From NCBI RefSeq assembly GCF_001583495.1, contig NZ_LQAQ01000112.1, positions 62,001 to 126,000 of the forward strand: a stretch of DNA of 64,000 nucleotides, written 5' to 3'. Shown in pieces: positions 36,854 through 45,734 of the stretch (its first letter is position 1; each line of letters opens with the position of its first letter). The notes beneath the pieces are model-generated. The model saw only the letters and a list, made by a program, of their open reading frames with translations. It had not been told where the DNA came from and did not search any database. Made by a program: the position numbers and the translations under genes. This stretch comes from Flammeovirga sp. SJP92. Its GTDB lineage: Bacteria; Bacteroidota; Bacteroidia; Cytophagales; Flammeovirgaceae.

Positions 36854-37723
36854 TTAAAGAGTTATATTCTTTATTTCTTCAATAGTTAACCCAGTTAGTT
36901 CCGCTACTTGCTCAACTGTAAGGTTCATTGCCAAACCATTTTTAGCCGTTTCAATAGCTTTTCTTTTCTCCCCAATTTCAATACCTTCTTCAATTCCCTC
37001 GCCCTTCGCTGTATCCAAAGAATTATGCAAATCCCTATAATACTTTAAAGAATCTTCATAGCTCATTATTTCTTTTCTCGTCATTTTAGCTACTTCAGCA
37101 GTTTCAAAGAAAGCATCAAAGATTTTACCTTTAAGTTCTTTTGGTCGTTCATCCAGTTTGGGGAGGTTTTTAATGACGTATAACCATTTGTCAAACCTTG
37201 TTTCTAATTCAGATAAATTTTTATTGAAATTAGGCATGGCCAAATATGTAAAAGTCAACTTATTATAGAATATTTTTTGGGTTTCTATATCAGTCAACTT
37301 CACATCATATCGGTATTTATTTTGTCCTTTATCTTCATCAAAAACAAAATCTAAAATAGCAATTGTATATACAGCCTTCAGTTCATAATTCCAATCCGTA
37401 CCTTTCTTGACTTGTTCTTGGATCGGGAAAGTAGAATAATACGAAGCTCTATCTTTAAAGAAATTCTGCTTAGTTTTTTGTAGTTCTACTATAAATTTCT
37501 CACCTCTTTCATTTTCGCAATACAAGTCAAATATAGCCTTTCTATCAATTTCACCGCTACCTAAATGCTCATTTTTCAAATAAGTCATAGACTTAATTTC
37601 TCCTTCTTGTTCACGAAGAAGTTCATTTAAAAAGTCCATAAGAATAGCCTTGCTTGGTTCTTGTTCAAATAAGCGTTTAAAACCAAAATCGGTAAAAGGG
37701 TTGATGTATTTTTCTTGTAGCAT
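36854..37723 (-). CDS. Rpn family nuclease/putative transposase (PDDEXK_2)
   Basis: A 289-residue protein. It opens NPFTDFGFKRLFEQE, the hallmark of Rpn/PDDEXK_2 proteins, followed by a PD-(D/E)XK core with Asp in AIFDLYC and the E-x-Q of FIVELQKT (residues ~85-107), then a TFPIQEQ segment. The C-terminus has a GEGIEEGIEIGEKRKAIETA helix and an AELTGLTIEEI motif. In E. coli, Rpn proteins are DNases that promote RecA-independent recombination. The family is often multi-copy and accessory in Bacteroidota. It appears full length. It stands alone and has no terminal repeats visible beside it. Confidence 0.88.
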   Translation of the reverse strand: MLQEKYINPFTDFGFKRLFEQEPSKAILMDFLNELLREQEGEIKSMTYLKNEHLGSGEIDRKAIFDLYCENERGEKFIVELQKTKQNFFKDRASYYSTFPIQEQVKKGTDWNYELKAVYTIAILDFVFDEDKGQNKYRYDVKLTDIETQKIFYNKLTFTYLAMPNFNKNLSELETRFDKWLYVIKNLPKLDERPKELKGKIFDAFFETAEVAKMTRKEIMSYEDSLKYYRDLHNSLDTAKGEGIEEGIEIGEKRKAIETAKNGLAMNLTVEQVAELTGLTIEEIKNITL

Positions 37724-38095
37724 CTTTGTAATTTTCTTTTGAACAAATGTATAAATTAATGAGAAGCCAAAAAAGAGAGAAAATAGACTGCCAAAGAAAC
37801 GGTTATACCTGAAGACGAATTGCTGAAATTTTTGGAAACATTAGACGGGAGAAAAGCAAGAAGTGCCCAAGTGATGCTCAAAAAGCAGCACAAGAAAAGT
37901 TTACTGCTGCTTTGATTGCTTTGCCTAAAAATAGGACAACGGTAATCGATATGATCATAAGGAAACCAATCAGTAGTTTTCCTAAAGCCGTAGACAATAA
38001 AAGAAAAGGCCCAAGAGAAAAAATCCCTTGAACCTTCCTATGAATCGAAATAGTTAATTCCTCAATTACTGATCGAGGGGGTTAGTGATCAGAAT
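37724..38095. other. Gene-free stretch between two minus-strand genes
   Basis: A 372-base gap upstream of the Rpn-like gene. It holds a minus-strand terminator near 38006-38036 for the T9SS protein gene. Fragments of open frame (for example 37787-37915) have no start and no recognisable product. Confidence 0.5.
37998..38036 (-). terminator. Minus-strand terminator after the sortilin/BNR protein
   Basis: On the minus strand the arm at 38036-38027 pairs with 38015-38006 (10 bp, one mismatch/G-T), followed by a T-rich run (ttcttttatt). It lies 60 bases after the stop at 38096. The same stem sequence is found in the minus-strand terminator at 43160-43191. Confidence 0.65.
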
Positions 38096-41000
38096 CTACC
38101 TCTTATAAACTTTCATAGTTTTCACTTGACCATTTACAGTAAAGCGAAGTATGTAAATGCCACTCTGAAGATTTGCGGTATTCAAAATAACTTTACCTTC
38201 ACCAAACTGTGATTTTACTCTGTGTGTTTTTCCGTTTACATCAAAAAGCTCAATCGATTTAGAAACCTTTTTAGTATCCACACCTTTGATGGTTAATTGA
38301 TCTTGGAAAGGAACCGGATAGATAGAAAGTCCTTCTAATTCCTCCAAATCAACTAAAGGACGATTGTTTGAACTAGAAGCCGTAGTTGGAGCCACGCCAG
38401 CCACATCTTTGTAATGAACGCTGAATTCAGCGGCAGAAGCCCATCTACGACCATCTATTGCAGATGAAGTTTGGAATGCAATATATCTTGTTGAGAACTT
38501 ATTAAACTTAACAGATTGCTTAAGTCTAGTATCTTGTAAATTTCCTGAAGAAAGAGCTTGCCACTCATTTCCATCCCAGCCATATAAAGTATAACCTTTG
38601 ACCATACCTGTTTTGCTGTCGTCTTGACGTGCCGTGTAAGAGAAACCTTCTAATTCACGAGTTTGACCAAGATCAATTTTAAAGTTGTGAGGGTGTGAAG
38701 AGTTATCATCATACCAGTTCGAATGCCAGATTGTAGATGTATTACCATCTACAAGGTTTTCTTTTCCTTGTTGTGCACTGCCTGTTTCTTCACTGTTTAC
38801 AGAATATACCTCACAGCCATTACAGTTATCCACCACGTTGCCGTTATTATCAGAAACTGCTACAACTACTTCTACTTCATTCGAGAAACCAGAATAACGA
38901 GTCTCATCATAAGCTCTTACTCTGTAGATGTAAGTTCCGTTTTCTAAGTTTTCATCAGTATAAGTTACTGCATTGCTTTGGCTAATGAAGTCAATACGTG
39001 TAAAGTCTCCGCCATTGTCACTTCTCTGGATCGTGTAACCTTTTTCAATACTTGAGTTATCTACCCAGTTTAAAGTAACATTTTTAGAACTTACTGAAGC
39101 AGTAAGACCACTAGGAGCACCAATTTCATCTTCAACTTGGCCTTCAATTACTGCATCAGCTGAATTAGAGTAATCCGAGTAGGTATTATCTTTCTTCGCT
39201 CTCAAACGGTAAGTATATGATCCAGGGTTTAAGCCAGCGTCAGTATATGTCTCTGTATTGGCATTTAAAGTTGCAATCACAGTATATGCTTCACCATTTA
39301 AACTTCTTTCTAATACAAAATTATCTTCGTTGTTAGAGTTGTCATCCCAATCTAATTTTACAGATTGGTCTGTTACGGCAGCCACTAAACGGTTAGGGGC
39401 ATTCAGTGTAATACCAGTGTCAGTATCGCCACCATAAAGATCAGCTTCCCAGATTCCTCTACCATAAGTGGCTAATCTAATTTTACGAGAAGGGAAGTGG
39501 ATTTCTAATTCCGTAGTCTGAACATTAGGTAGGTTAGTAGCATATTTTACCCAATCATTTCTGTTGTCGTTGGTGTAATAAACGCCAGCGCTCATGCCAA
39601 CATATAATCCATTCTCACTGGTGTCATCAAATGCTAAGCATAAAGCGGAAATGTTTGGAAGGTTGCCTCTGATGTTTGACCAAGAAGAACCGGCATTCAC
39701 AGAAAGATAAACTCTAGAACCAGTTGTAGCAATAGCAACTCTTTCAGGGTTTGTTGGATCAACTGCAATGTAGTTCACATCACCAGAGAAATTGTCAATT
39801 CTAGTCCATGAAGGAGAAGAGCTTTGCCCATTTTTTGTTCTCCACATACTGCCTTCATTGGCAATGTAAATGTAGTTATTGTTAGAAGGGGCAATAGCAA
39901 TTTCGTCTAAAGAACCACCAATGTTGATACTTGATGTAATATTGCTCCAGCTACTTCCGCCGTTTCTACTTCTGTGTAAACTTTGGTAACCCACATAAAT
40001 TGTATTATTGTCTACGGGGTCCATTGCAAATGGAGTGACCCATTCTCCAGACCCACTTGGTCTGCTGATGTTGCCAATGCTGTTACCTCCATCAGTACTT
40101 TTGTAAAGCGAGCCATTTTGAGTGGTGCCATAGATCACATTTTTGTTCACGTGATCAATAAAACACTCCATGCCATCAGCACCAAGCCATTCTTTGAAGT
40201 TTCGGCTAGTACCGTGCATGATGTTAGTACCATTGTCTTGAGCACCACCTACAATTCTGTTGGCATCTGTTTTAGAACCACCGATTCTGTAGTATTGTCT
40301 TACCGCTAAACCACCTTGTGTTAAGTCAGAAGTATTTGAACCATTGTTTGTACTTCTGTAAATACCACCATCAGTACCGTAGTAGATTACACCGTTGATG
40401 AAACGCATAAATTCTACGTCAGCGTGAATATATGATTTTCCACCTGGAGAGCTCCAAGTTGCTAACTTTGTGAAACTTCTACCGCCATTTGTAGATCTAG
40501 AGTAATCCATACCTGCTAAGTGAACTTCATCTTCATTAGAATCTGAAACAGCAATGGCCATATCTCTCCAAGCTTGAGTGAAGTAAACTTGATTAGTAGA
40601 AACAGAGTTATTGTCAGCGACTACTGAGAAAGACTGACCTCCATTTGTAGAGCGGTATAAACGTCCAAAACTACTACCTGAAGCTTGTACAATATAGATG
40701 TAGTTAGCATTAGCAGGCGTTACAGCCATTTTCATTCTTTCAGAAGAAACAATTCCACTACTCACTCTAGAGAATGAAGCACCACCGTTAGTAGAACGGA
40801 AGAAGTAATCTCCACAAGCATAAACCACATTTGTGTTGCCAGGCATAAATTCAACATCTTCTGAAGCAGAGTTATTCACTGTTGAGAATGAACCACCTGC
40901 GTTTGTAGAACGGTATAATGCTCTTGTTGTACCTACAAAAATAGTATTTCCATTAGGGTGAATTAAGATTCTTCTAGGCGTACCACTAACGCTTTTGATC

Positions 41001-41647
41001 ACTGACCATGAGTTACCTCCGTTAGTAGACTTTAGAATTTGCCCCGCAGAATTACCAATGTAGACAGTGTTAACATCAGTCGGGTCAATCGCAACAGACC
41101 AAATCGTCATATTTGAAAGATCATCACCAACTGGTCTCCAAGATTGTCCTGCATCAACAGACTTCCAGATACCACCACCTGGAGAACCTGCAAAGATGAT
41201 TTTTTGAGCTTGGCGTTCCACATCAATCGCTACAATTCTACCTAAACCAGGGTTCCAGCTTGTAGTTCTTGACCAGTTAAAAGGACCTAATTCTTGCCAT
41301 CCATCATTTGCTGCTGCAACACGACCGTTGGATGTTGGGGCAGGGGATTGGAAACCCTCTACTTGCTGAACGATATGTTTGTCAGTATATACACGACCTT
41401 TATCATCTGCATTTCTTTTTGCCCAATACAGTGCACGTTGGTATAATTTGTACCCACTTCCTTTGCCTGTATCATGCGTTTTAAAATAACGATTACCTTT
41501 TCTTTCTAACTTTTTGACTTTGATGCCTTCTTCTTGTGTCAGTTGTAAAATCTCCTGTGCTGTAGAGCCTTGAATAGAAAAGAAGGATAGCAGAACTGCA
41601 CCAATAGTGATCCTTATTGATGAATTCAATCTTCTAAAATTTAGCAT
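38096..41647 (-). CDS. T9SS-secreted sortilin/BNR-repeat protein with FN3, F5/8-C and type A tail
   Basis: A 1,183-residue protein with signal peptide (residues 1-31, ending GSTAQ). Residues ~110-735 form a VPS10/sortilin-like beta-propeller with more than ten Asp-box-like S-x-N-G-G-x-S-W/F motifs (SVDAGQSW, STNGGNSW, STNGGASF, STDGGNS). Two FN3 domains (~746-835, ~845-932) and an F5/8 type C (discoidin) carbohydrate-binding domain (~940-1080, NLVDGNTSTIWHS) follow. The last ~80 residues are a type A T9SS tail (LSIYPVPF, LQSGIYILRF, TMKVYK). Such proteins are exported to the surface or medium and may bind or cleave glycans or proteins; no catalytic residues can be named. It is monocistronic, and its upstream region carries a MITE-like element. 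Confidence 0.9.
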   Translation of the reverse strand: MLNFRRLNSSIRITIGAVLLSFFSIQGSTAQEILQLTQEEGIKVKKLERKGNRYFKTHDTGKGSGYKLYQRALYWAKRNADDKGRVYTDKHIVQQVEGFQSPAPTSNGRVAAANDGWQELGPFNWSRTTSWNPGLGRIVAIDVERQAQKIIFAGSPGGGIWKSVDAGQSWRPVGDDLSNMTIWSVAIDPTDVNTVYIGNSAGQILKSTNGGNSWSVIKSVSGTPRRILIHPNGNTIFVGTTRALYRSTNAGGSFSTVNNSASEDVEFMPGNTNVVYACGDYFFRSTNGGASFSRVSSGIVSSERMKMAVTPANANYIYIVQASGSSFGRLYRSTNGGQSFSVVADNNSVSTNQVYFTQAWRDMAIAVSDSNEDEVHLAGMDYSRSTNGGRSFTKLATWSSPGGKSYIHADVEFMRFINGVIYYGTDGGIYRSTNNGSNTSDLTQGGLAVRQYYRIGGSKTDANRIVGGAQDNGTNIMHGTSRNFKEWLGADGMECFIDHVNKNVIYGTTQNGSLYKSTDGGNSIGNISRPSGSGEWVTPFAMDPVDNNTIYVGYQSLHRSRNGGSSWSNITSSINIGGSLDEIAIAPSNNNYIYIANEGSMWRTKNGQSSSPSWTRIDNFSGDVNYIAVDPTNPERVAIATTGSRVYLSVNAGSSWSNIRGNLPNISALCLAFDDTSENGLYVGMSAGVYYTNDNRNDWVKYATNLPNVQTTELEIHFPSRKIRLATYGRGIWEADLYGGDTDTGITLNAPNRLVAAVTDQSVKLDWDDNSNNEDNFVLERSLNGEAYTVIATLNANTETYTDAGLNPGSYTYRLRAKKDNTYSDYSNSADAVIEGQVEDEIGAPSGLTASVSSKNVTLNWVDNSSIEKGYTIQRSDNGGDFTRIDFISQSNAVTYTDENLENGTYIYRVRAYDETRYSGFSNEVEVVVAVSDNNGNVVDNCNGCEVYSVNSEETGSAQQGKENLVDGNTSTIWHSNWYDDNSSHPHNFKIDLGQTRELEGFSYTARQDDSKTGMVKGYTLYGWDGNEWQALSSGNLQDTRLKQSVKFNKFSTRYIAFQTSSAIDGRRWASAAEFSVHYKDVAGVAPTTASSSNNRPLVDLEELEGLSIYPVPFQDQLTIKGVDTKKVSKSIELFDVNGKTHRVKSQFGEGKVILNTANLQSGIYILRFTVNGQVKTMKVYKR

Positions 41648-41708
41648 AAATAATTTTAAATTACGTTACATATGGCAATAACGTTCCTATTTATTCCTAG
41701 AGTTATAG

Positions 41709-42098
41709 TTAAGTATATTGTAAACTAAATTACCACAAACTTTAAATAGGCATTTTAGCAAGCTTTTTATGTTCAACATCCAAGCTTCTTTCTTCTTCAT
41801 TTTTGTTTTGAACCAAAAAGAAAGCAAAAAAATCAAGGTTTAGAAGTCAAAAGCTAAATTCCATTCTTTTCACCTAAATGATTTTAAACTCGCCTTGCTC
41901 AAACGAGAAAATCATTCGGTTCAATCCATGAAATTCTTAATGCTTTTCCCTTCAAGGCCGAGGGAGTACTACCCAACTAAAATGGTAGAAAGCTCACTAG
42001 CGTGAATGTTAAGTATTAGTGTCATTTGTGTTCTACAGATCATTAGAAATCTCCTGATTTCTAAATAAGTAACGAAATTTAGTTTACAGTGTATTAAG
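41709..42098. mobile_element. MITE-like element with terminal inverted repeats and 5-bp direct repeats
   Basis: Terminal inverted repeats at 41714-41731 (TATATTGTAAACTAAATT) and 42076-42093 match at 16 of 18 positions. Both ends are flanked by TTAAG (41709-41713 and 42094-42098), a likely target-site duplication. No transposase is encoded in the 380 bases. Internal hairpins include 41877-41885 with 41908-41916 (with an inner CTCG/CGAG pair) and 42043-42051 with 42056-42064 (9 bp, 4-base loop). Confidence 0.65.
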
Positions 42099-42120
42099 AC
42101 AGAAAAGAGGGACAAAATAA

Positions 42121-42259
42121 CGTGCATCATGACTGATATCATGGGCAATTGATATTGATTCCACCAACACTAAAGTGTTGCTTACGTTTCCAACCTTCAA
42201 GACTTCAGTCTTGATGAAGTTGGGCTATTAACTGCCCATAGTTTAAACTATGATGTACG
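42121..42259. repeat. REP-like element with four nested hairpins
   Basis: Outer arms CGTGCATCAT (42121-42130) and ATGATGTACG (42250-42259) pair with one G-T, and ATGGGCA (42141-42147) pairs with TGCCCAT (42233-42239). Inside are CATGA/TCATG (42128-42143), a 7-bp stem with 2-base loop near 42164-42180, a long stem CCAAC..GTTGG enclosing a 7-bp stem near 42190-42223, and a perfect 16-base palindrome (42237-42252). This clover-like design is typical of REP elements mobilised by RAYT transposases, but no such gene is in the window. Confidence 0.65.
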
Positions 42260-42864
42260 AAATATCCATTTTCTTTTATCTTGATACTTAAGAATAGGAA
42301 CTGAAATAATTCAATAATGGAACTTTAATTGATTTTGTAACCTTCTAGTGTTTTTGTTAAATGAATTGATTTAAAGAGGGAGACATGTTGTAATTACTCA
42401 ACCTCCAATTTTTAGTAATTTGTTTCTCGCTGGATTTAATAGATTGTTTTATTTATTTAAAAGTACTTGAAAGCGGACAATGAATGATTAATCATTTTTA
42501 GTTAGTTCGAACTTCTTTTAGCTTTCAGATGGCAAATATAGTTTTGTTTTTTCTGGAATCAACAAATTTTTTAAAATAATTGAGTGAATGCTCATTTACA
42601 CCCTGTATTTCATTAAAAAATTGTTTTTTTTAGCTGAAAATCACTGAGAAATTAATGACGCTATTGTTATATTTTTAAATAAATTGATTTCAAAATTGAA
42701 CTAGTTTTCAGGGTAGAAGAACAAATGATTGTATGAGTTGCTATGAGATTAATACTTATGGTTTTGAATTGAATGTTCATTTTTAGCGTAAAATATTAGG
42801 AAGATTTCTTAGCTTAAATGAAGTGAAAAACGTGCAAACTTTTCAAATGATAGTTCAAGACAAA

Positions 42865-42909
42865 CAGTCCCCTCTATATGAGAAGTACTTTCCCATATAG
42901 AGGGGACTG
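42865..42909. repeat. Perfect 16-bp inverted repeat
   Basis: The arm CAGTCCCCTCTATATG (42865-42880) is the exact reverse complement of 42894-42909, with a 13-base loop. It lacks a T run, so it is unlikely to be a simple terminator. A looser palindrome (TCCCATGAGTATGGGA, near 42937-42952) follows. The nearest gene is almost 300 bases away. Confidence 0.75.
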
Positions 42910-43158
42910 CTATTCCCATTACTATGAGACTATCTTTCCCATGAGTATGGGACAATTACTAGCATTACCCTGAATAAGTAAGGTATTTGAATAAAAATAA
43001 CCCCTTACTACACTTTTTGATGATTAGTGTGGCAACAGGAATTCTTTATGCTATACAACTTTATTATAATAGATAGTTTATTGATTCAAAAAGCGACCCA
43101 AAAGCCATAGTTCTAATAATGGAGGAATTAGAGAAGTACATTCAAGTAAGAACCATCA

Positions 43159-43192
43159 AAAAAGGTCCAAGAGTAATCCCCTTGAACCTTTA
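43159..43192 (-). terminator. Minus-strand terminator after the ArsC/YfgD-like gene
   Basis: On the minus strand AAAGGTTCAAG (43191-43181) pairs with CTTGGACCTTT (with one G-T), followed by a six-T run. It begins 9 bases after the stop at 43200. Confidence 0.8.
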
Positions 43193-43199
43193 AAATATT

Positions 43200-43538
43200 T
43201 TATAAATCCAAAACCAACGAAGGAGGCCTTCCGATGACGGCTTTGTTATCCTTAATAACAATAGGTCTTTCAATCAATTTTGGATATTCTACCATGGCAT
43301 TGATGTATTCCTCGTCAGTAAGTTCTTTGCCTGTGAAGTTTTCTTTATAAATGGCTTCCCCTTTACGGATAAGTGCCAAAGGTGCGATATTAAGCATCGA
43401 AAGAATTTCCTCAATTTCAGCTTTAGTAGGAGCATCTTTTAAGTATTCTCTTACTTCCACTTCCTCACCATTTTCCTTCAAAAGGTTTAAAGATTCTCTA
43501 CTTTTCGAGCATCTAGGATTATGCCATATTTTTATCAT
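43200..43538 (-). CDS. ArsC/YfgD family glutaredoxin-like reductase
   Basis: I start at 43538 (MIKIWHNPRCSKS), which gives 112 residues, the normal family length; an in-frame upstream ATG at 43589 would add 17 residues lying inside meaB. The catalytic-type Cys10 sits in H-N-P-R-C-S-K-S-R, and the family tail R-P-I-V-I..A-V-I-G-R-P-P is present. Family members reduce arsenate or act as arsenate reductase-like proteins of unclear substrate; the R-P-P end fits the YfgD/YffB-like group. It overlaps the end of meaB by 20 bases, so the two are co-transcribed and probably translationally coupled. A direct link to methylmalonyl-CoA metabolism is not evident. Confidence 0.82.
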   Translation of the reverse strand: MIKIWHNPRCSKSRESLNLLKENGEEVEVREYLKDAPTKAEIEEILSMLNIAPLALIRKGEAIYKENFTGKELTDEEYINAMVEYPKLIERPIVIKDNKAVIGRPPSLVLDL

Positions 43539-44544
43539 TTTCTGTTCTCGTTTGGTTAAATAATTCCAATAACTTTCTTGCACCTGCAATAGCCGGCAAT
43601 TTATTTTGAATTACTTGATTCTCCAAATGATTTAGATTTCCTTCCACAGAGGCATTGGTGTAGAAGGCTCTTTTCAGATGATTATCGATGGTTTCGTGCA
43701 TCCAATGCAAGTTTTGACTCTGACGGTTGGATTGGAAGAAACCTTTCTCTTTCATTTCCTTCTCAAACTTCATGATGTTCTCCAATATTTCATCCAAGCC
43801 TTCATTTTGCACCGAAGAACAGGTCATTACTTTTGGAGCCCAGCCAGACTCAGCAGGAGGGAACAAGTGTAATGCATTCTGATAACTTGCTCTTGCCATT
43901 TTGCCACGATGCACATTATCACCGTCACATTTCGTAATTGCAATAGCATCGGCCATTTCCATAATACCTCTTTTGATACCTTGGAGCTCGTCGCCTGCAC
44001 CGGCAAGCATTAACAGCAAGAAGAAATCAACAATGCCTTTTACAGTGGTTTCTGATTGACCAACACCTACTGTTTCGATTAAGATGACATCAAAACCTGC
44101 CGCTTCACAAAGCAACATGGTTTCTCTAGTTTTATGATTTACGCCTCCCAAAGCACTACCTGCAGCGGAAGGACGAACATACGCTAATGGATCGTTGGAT
44201 AATTCTTCCATTCGGGTTTTATCACCCAAAATACTACCACCACTGATTTGTGAACTCGGGTCAATGGTCAGCACCGCCAATTGCATTTCTTTTGAAGTGA
44301 TGTATTTTCCAAAAGATTCAATAAAGGTACTTTTACCTACCCCTGGAACACCCGTAATACCTACTCTGAGTGTATTGCCGGTATGTGGCAGAATCAGTTC
44401 AAGTATTTCTTCTGCCAAAATAACATCGGCAGGGAGTTTACTTTCTATGATTGTGATGGCTCTACTTAATATTATTCTGTTACCACTAATAATACCATCA
44501 GCATATTCCTGTGCACTAAGTCTTTTTTTTCTTTTATATCTCAT
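43519..44544 (-). CDS. meaB: Methylmalonyl-CoA mutase-associated GTPase MeaB (ArgK)
   Basis: A 341-residue G3E-family GTPase. The P-loop G-V-P-G-V-G-K-S-T is at residues ~65-73, with DPSSQISGGSILGDKTRM, an IETVGVGQSE switch and the ITKCDGDN base-recognition motif all present. Length and order match MeaB. MeaB loads and protects the adenosylcobalamin cofactor of methylmalonyl-CoA mutase. It is divergent from the epimerase-decarboxylase-mutase operon starting at 44997, which supports the assignment. The start at 44544 gives the usual short, basic N-terminus. Confidence 0.93.
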   Translation of the reverse strand: MRYKRKKRLSAQEYADGIISGNRIILSRAITIIESKLPADVILAEEILELILPHTGNTLRVGITGVPGVGKSTFIESFGKYITSKEMQLAVLTIDPSSQISGGSILGDKTRMEELSNDPLAYVRPSAAGSALGGVNHKTRETMLLCEAAGFDVILIETVGVGQSETTVKGIVDFFLLLMLAGAGDELQGIKRGIMEMADAIAITKCDGDNVHRGKMARASYQNALHLFPPAESGWAPKVMTCSSVQNEGLDEILENIMKFEKEMKEKGFFQSNRQSQNLHWMHETIDNHLKRAFYTNASVEGNLNHLENQVIQNKLPAIAGARKLLELFNQTRTENDKNMA

Positions 44545-44996
44545 GGTAAAAGAAGAACGATTTTTATGTTGAATATTTCATTTAGCCCAATCTATTTATA
44601 GGATATAAATGAGGAACTGGGTATCTCTATTTTTTATAATAAAAGAGAAGAAGCCTATCACTGTTTTTGCCTTCACAAAGCTACATACAATTCTTCTAAA
44701 AAGGTATTAAATGTGTTTATAATACAATTTCTAATATTTTTTAATTTTTTTTATTGTTTCTAAATAAGGCGAAAGATGATTTTTGTTTCCAAATTAAAGT
44801 ATTGATATTCAGATGTATAAAACATGTTTGAAGGTTTGCTTTTTTCCTTGGAAACAGTTTTTATGATTTTAATCTTTATTTAGATGATGAATGTTATCAC
44901 AAACAATTTCTTTTTGTATGACTTTTACGATACATAATAAAGGTCAACAAGCTTATCACGCCTTTTATTATTACTAACTTTTAAAAAGCAACAGAA
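44545..44996. other. Divergent intergenic region between meaB and mce
   Basis: This 452-base AT-rich gap must hold the promoters of both directions. I see no clear Bacteroidota promoter (TTTG, then TAnnTTTG), no B12 box and no gene. Confidence 0.5.
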
Positions 44997-45401
44997 ATGA
45001 ATATATCACACATTGAGCACATTGGTGTAGCGGTAGAAAACTTAGAAGAGTCAATTAAGTATTACGAAGAAGTATTAGGACTTAAATGTTATGCTATCGA
45101 AGAAGTAGAAGAGCAAAAAGTAAAAACTGCTTTCTTTAAAGTAGGAGATACTAAAATTGAGCTTTTAGAATCTACATCTGAAGACGGACCAATCGGAAAA
45201 TTCGTCGCTAAAAAAGGGCCAGGAATGCATCACCTAGCATTCGCAGTTAAAGATATCGAGAAGAACTTAGAAGATGCTGAAGGAAAAGGTGTTCGTTTAT
45301 TAGACAAAACACCAAGAAAAGGAGCAGAAGGATTAGATATCGCATTCTTGCATCCTAAATCAACTCATGGAGTTCTTACTGAGCTTTGCGAGAAGAAATA
45401 A
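44997..45401 (+). CDS. mce: Methylmalonyl-CoA epimerase
   Basis: A 134-residue glyoxalase/VOC-fold protein of normal length. The metal-ligand positions are visible: His in IEHIGVAV (residue 8), Glu in KIELLEST, His in GPGMHHLAF and Glu in GVLTELCEK. It interconverts (R)- and (S)-methylmalonyl-CoA, joining the decarboxylase and mutase encoded downstream. It is the first gene of the + strand module; a 333-base leader with hairpins separates it from the next gene. Confidence 0.95.
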   Translation: MNISHIEHIGVAVENLEESIKYYEEVLGLKCYAIEEVEEQKVKTAFFKVGDTKIELLESTSEDGPIGKFVAKKGPGMHHLAFAVKDIEKNLEDAEGKGVRLLDKTPRKGAEGLDIAFLHPKSTHGVLTELCEKK

Positions 45402-45734
45402 CTATTACTTTTGAATACCTACCAAGTACATAAGTAGAGTAACCAAAATAAATCGGTGACTTGCTTCTAGAAAGTAAGTTACCAAGCTTCAGTAGTTGAC
45501 GGAAAGAACTACTAAAAGTAAGAAAACACTAAAGGCACGTCAGGAGCAGTAATCGTTCGACCTAACACGGCTTAACGATGCTATCTTAACAGTAGATTAA
45601 AATTGATTTTTTTAACCTGTAGAAATACAGGGCTGGACGGTTATTGCCTTGACTTTCTTACGCCAAAGTAAAATGAATCAAAGACACCGTAATAGGTGTT
45701 ATAATATTTGACAAATACCCGCTGGGAATTATCA
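45402..45734 (+). promoter_or_regulatory. Structured leader between mce and the decarboxylase genes
   Basis: The 333-base gap starts with two consecutive hairpins: 45455-45466 with 45472-45483 (10 pairs plus one G-T, one mismatch) and a perfect 7-bp stem 45491-45497 with 45507-45513. Small stems follow near the decarboxylase start (CTGTagaaaTACAG, ACACCgtaataGGTGT). I see no B12 box or other known riboswitch core. It could be a partial terminator, a processing site or an uncharacterised leader. Confidence 0.35.

Larger units (their letters stand above)
41648..43199. other. 1.55-kb gene-free region of mobile and hairpin repeats
   Basis: No gene, tRNA or credible small ORF is seen. It contains a 380-bp MITE-like element (41714-42093), a REP-like multi-hairpin element (42121-42259), a perfect 16-bp hairpin (42865-42909) and a minus-strand terminator (43160-43191). 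The 42260-42860 part is very AT-rich and otherwise plain. It lies upstream of the T9SS protein gene and downstream of the meaB/arsC-like pair. Confidence 0.75.

Noticed and set aside
36854-37723. Insertion sequence around the Rpn-like gene
   Set aside because: No terminal inverted repeats or target duplication were seen at either side; the Rpn family is not known as a classical IS.
37787-38022. Possible frameshifted gene remnant on the + strand
   Set aside because: Readable fragments occur in two frames, but there is no start, no recognisable product, and the end is explained by a minus-strand terminator.
41648-43199. tRNA or other structured RNA gene in the gene-free region
   Set aside because: No tRNA arms or CCA end were found; the visible structure is explained by the MITE-like, REP-like and hairpin elements.
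44195-44572. 125-codon + strand ORF opposite meaB
   Set aside because: meaB has all family motifs on the other strand; this frame gives no recognisable protein.
45402-45734. Cobalamin riboswitch before the decarboxylase genes
   Set aside because: No B12 box (GCCACTG-like) or other conserved core was found here or upstream of mce or mutA.
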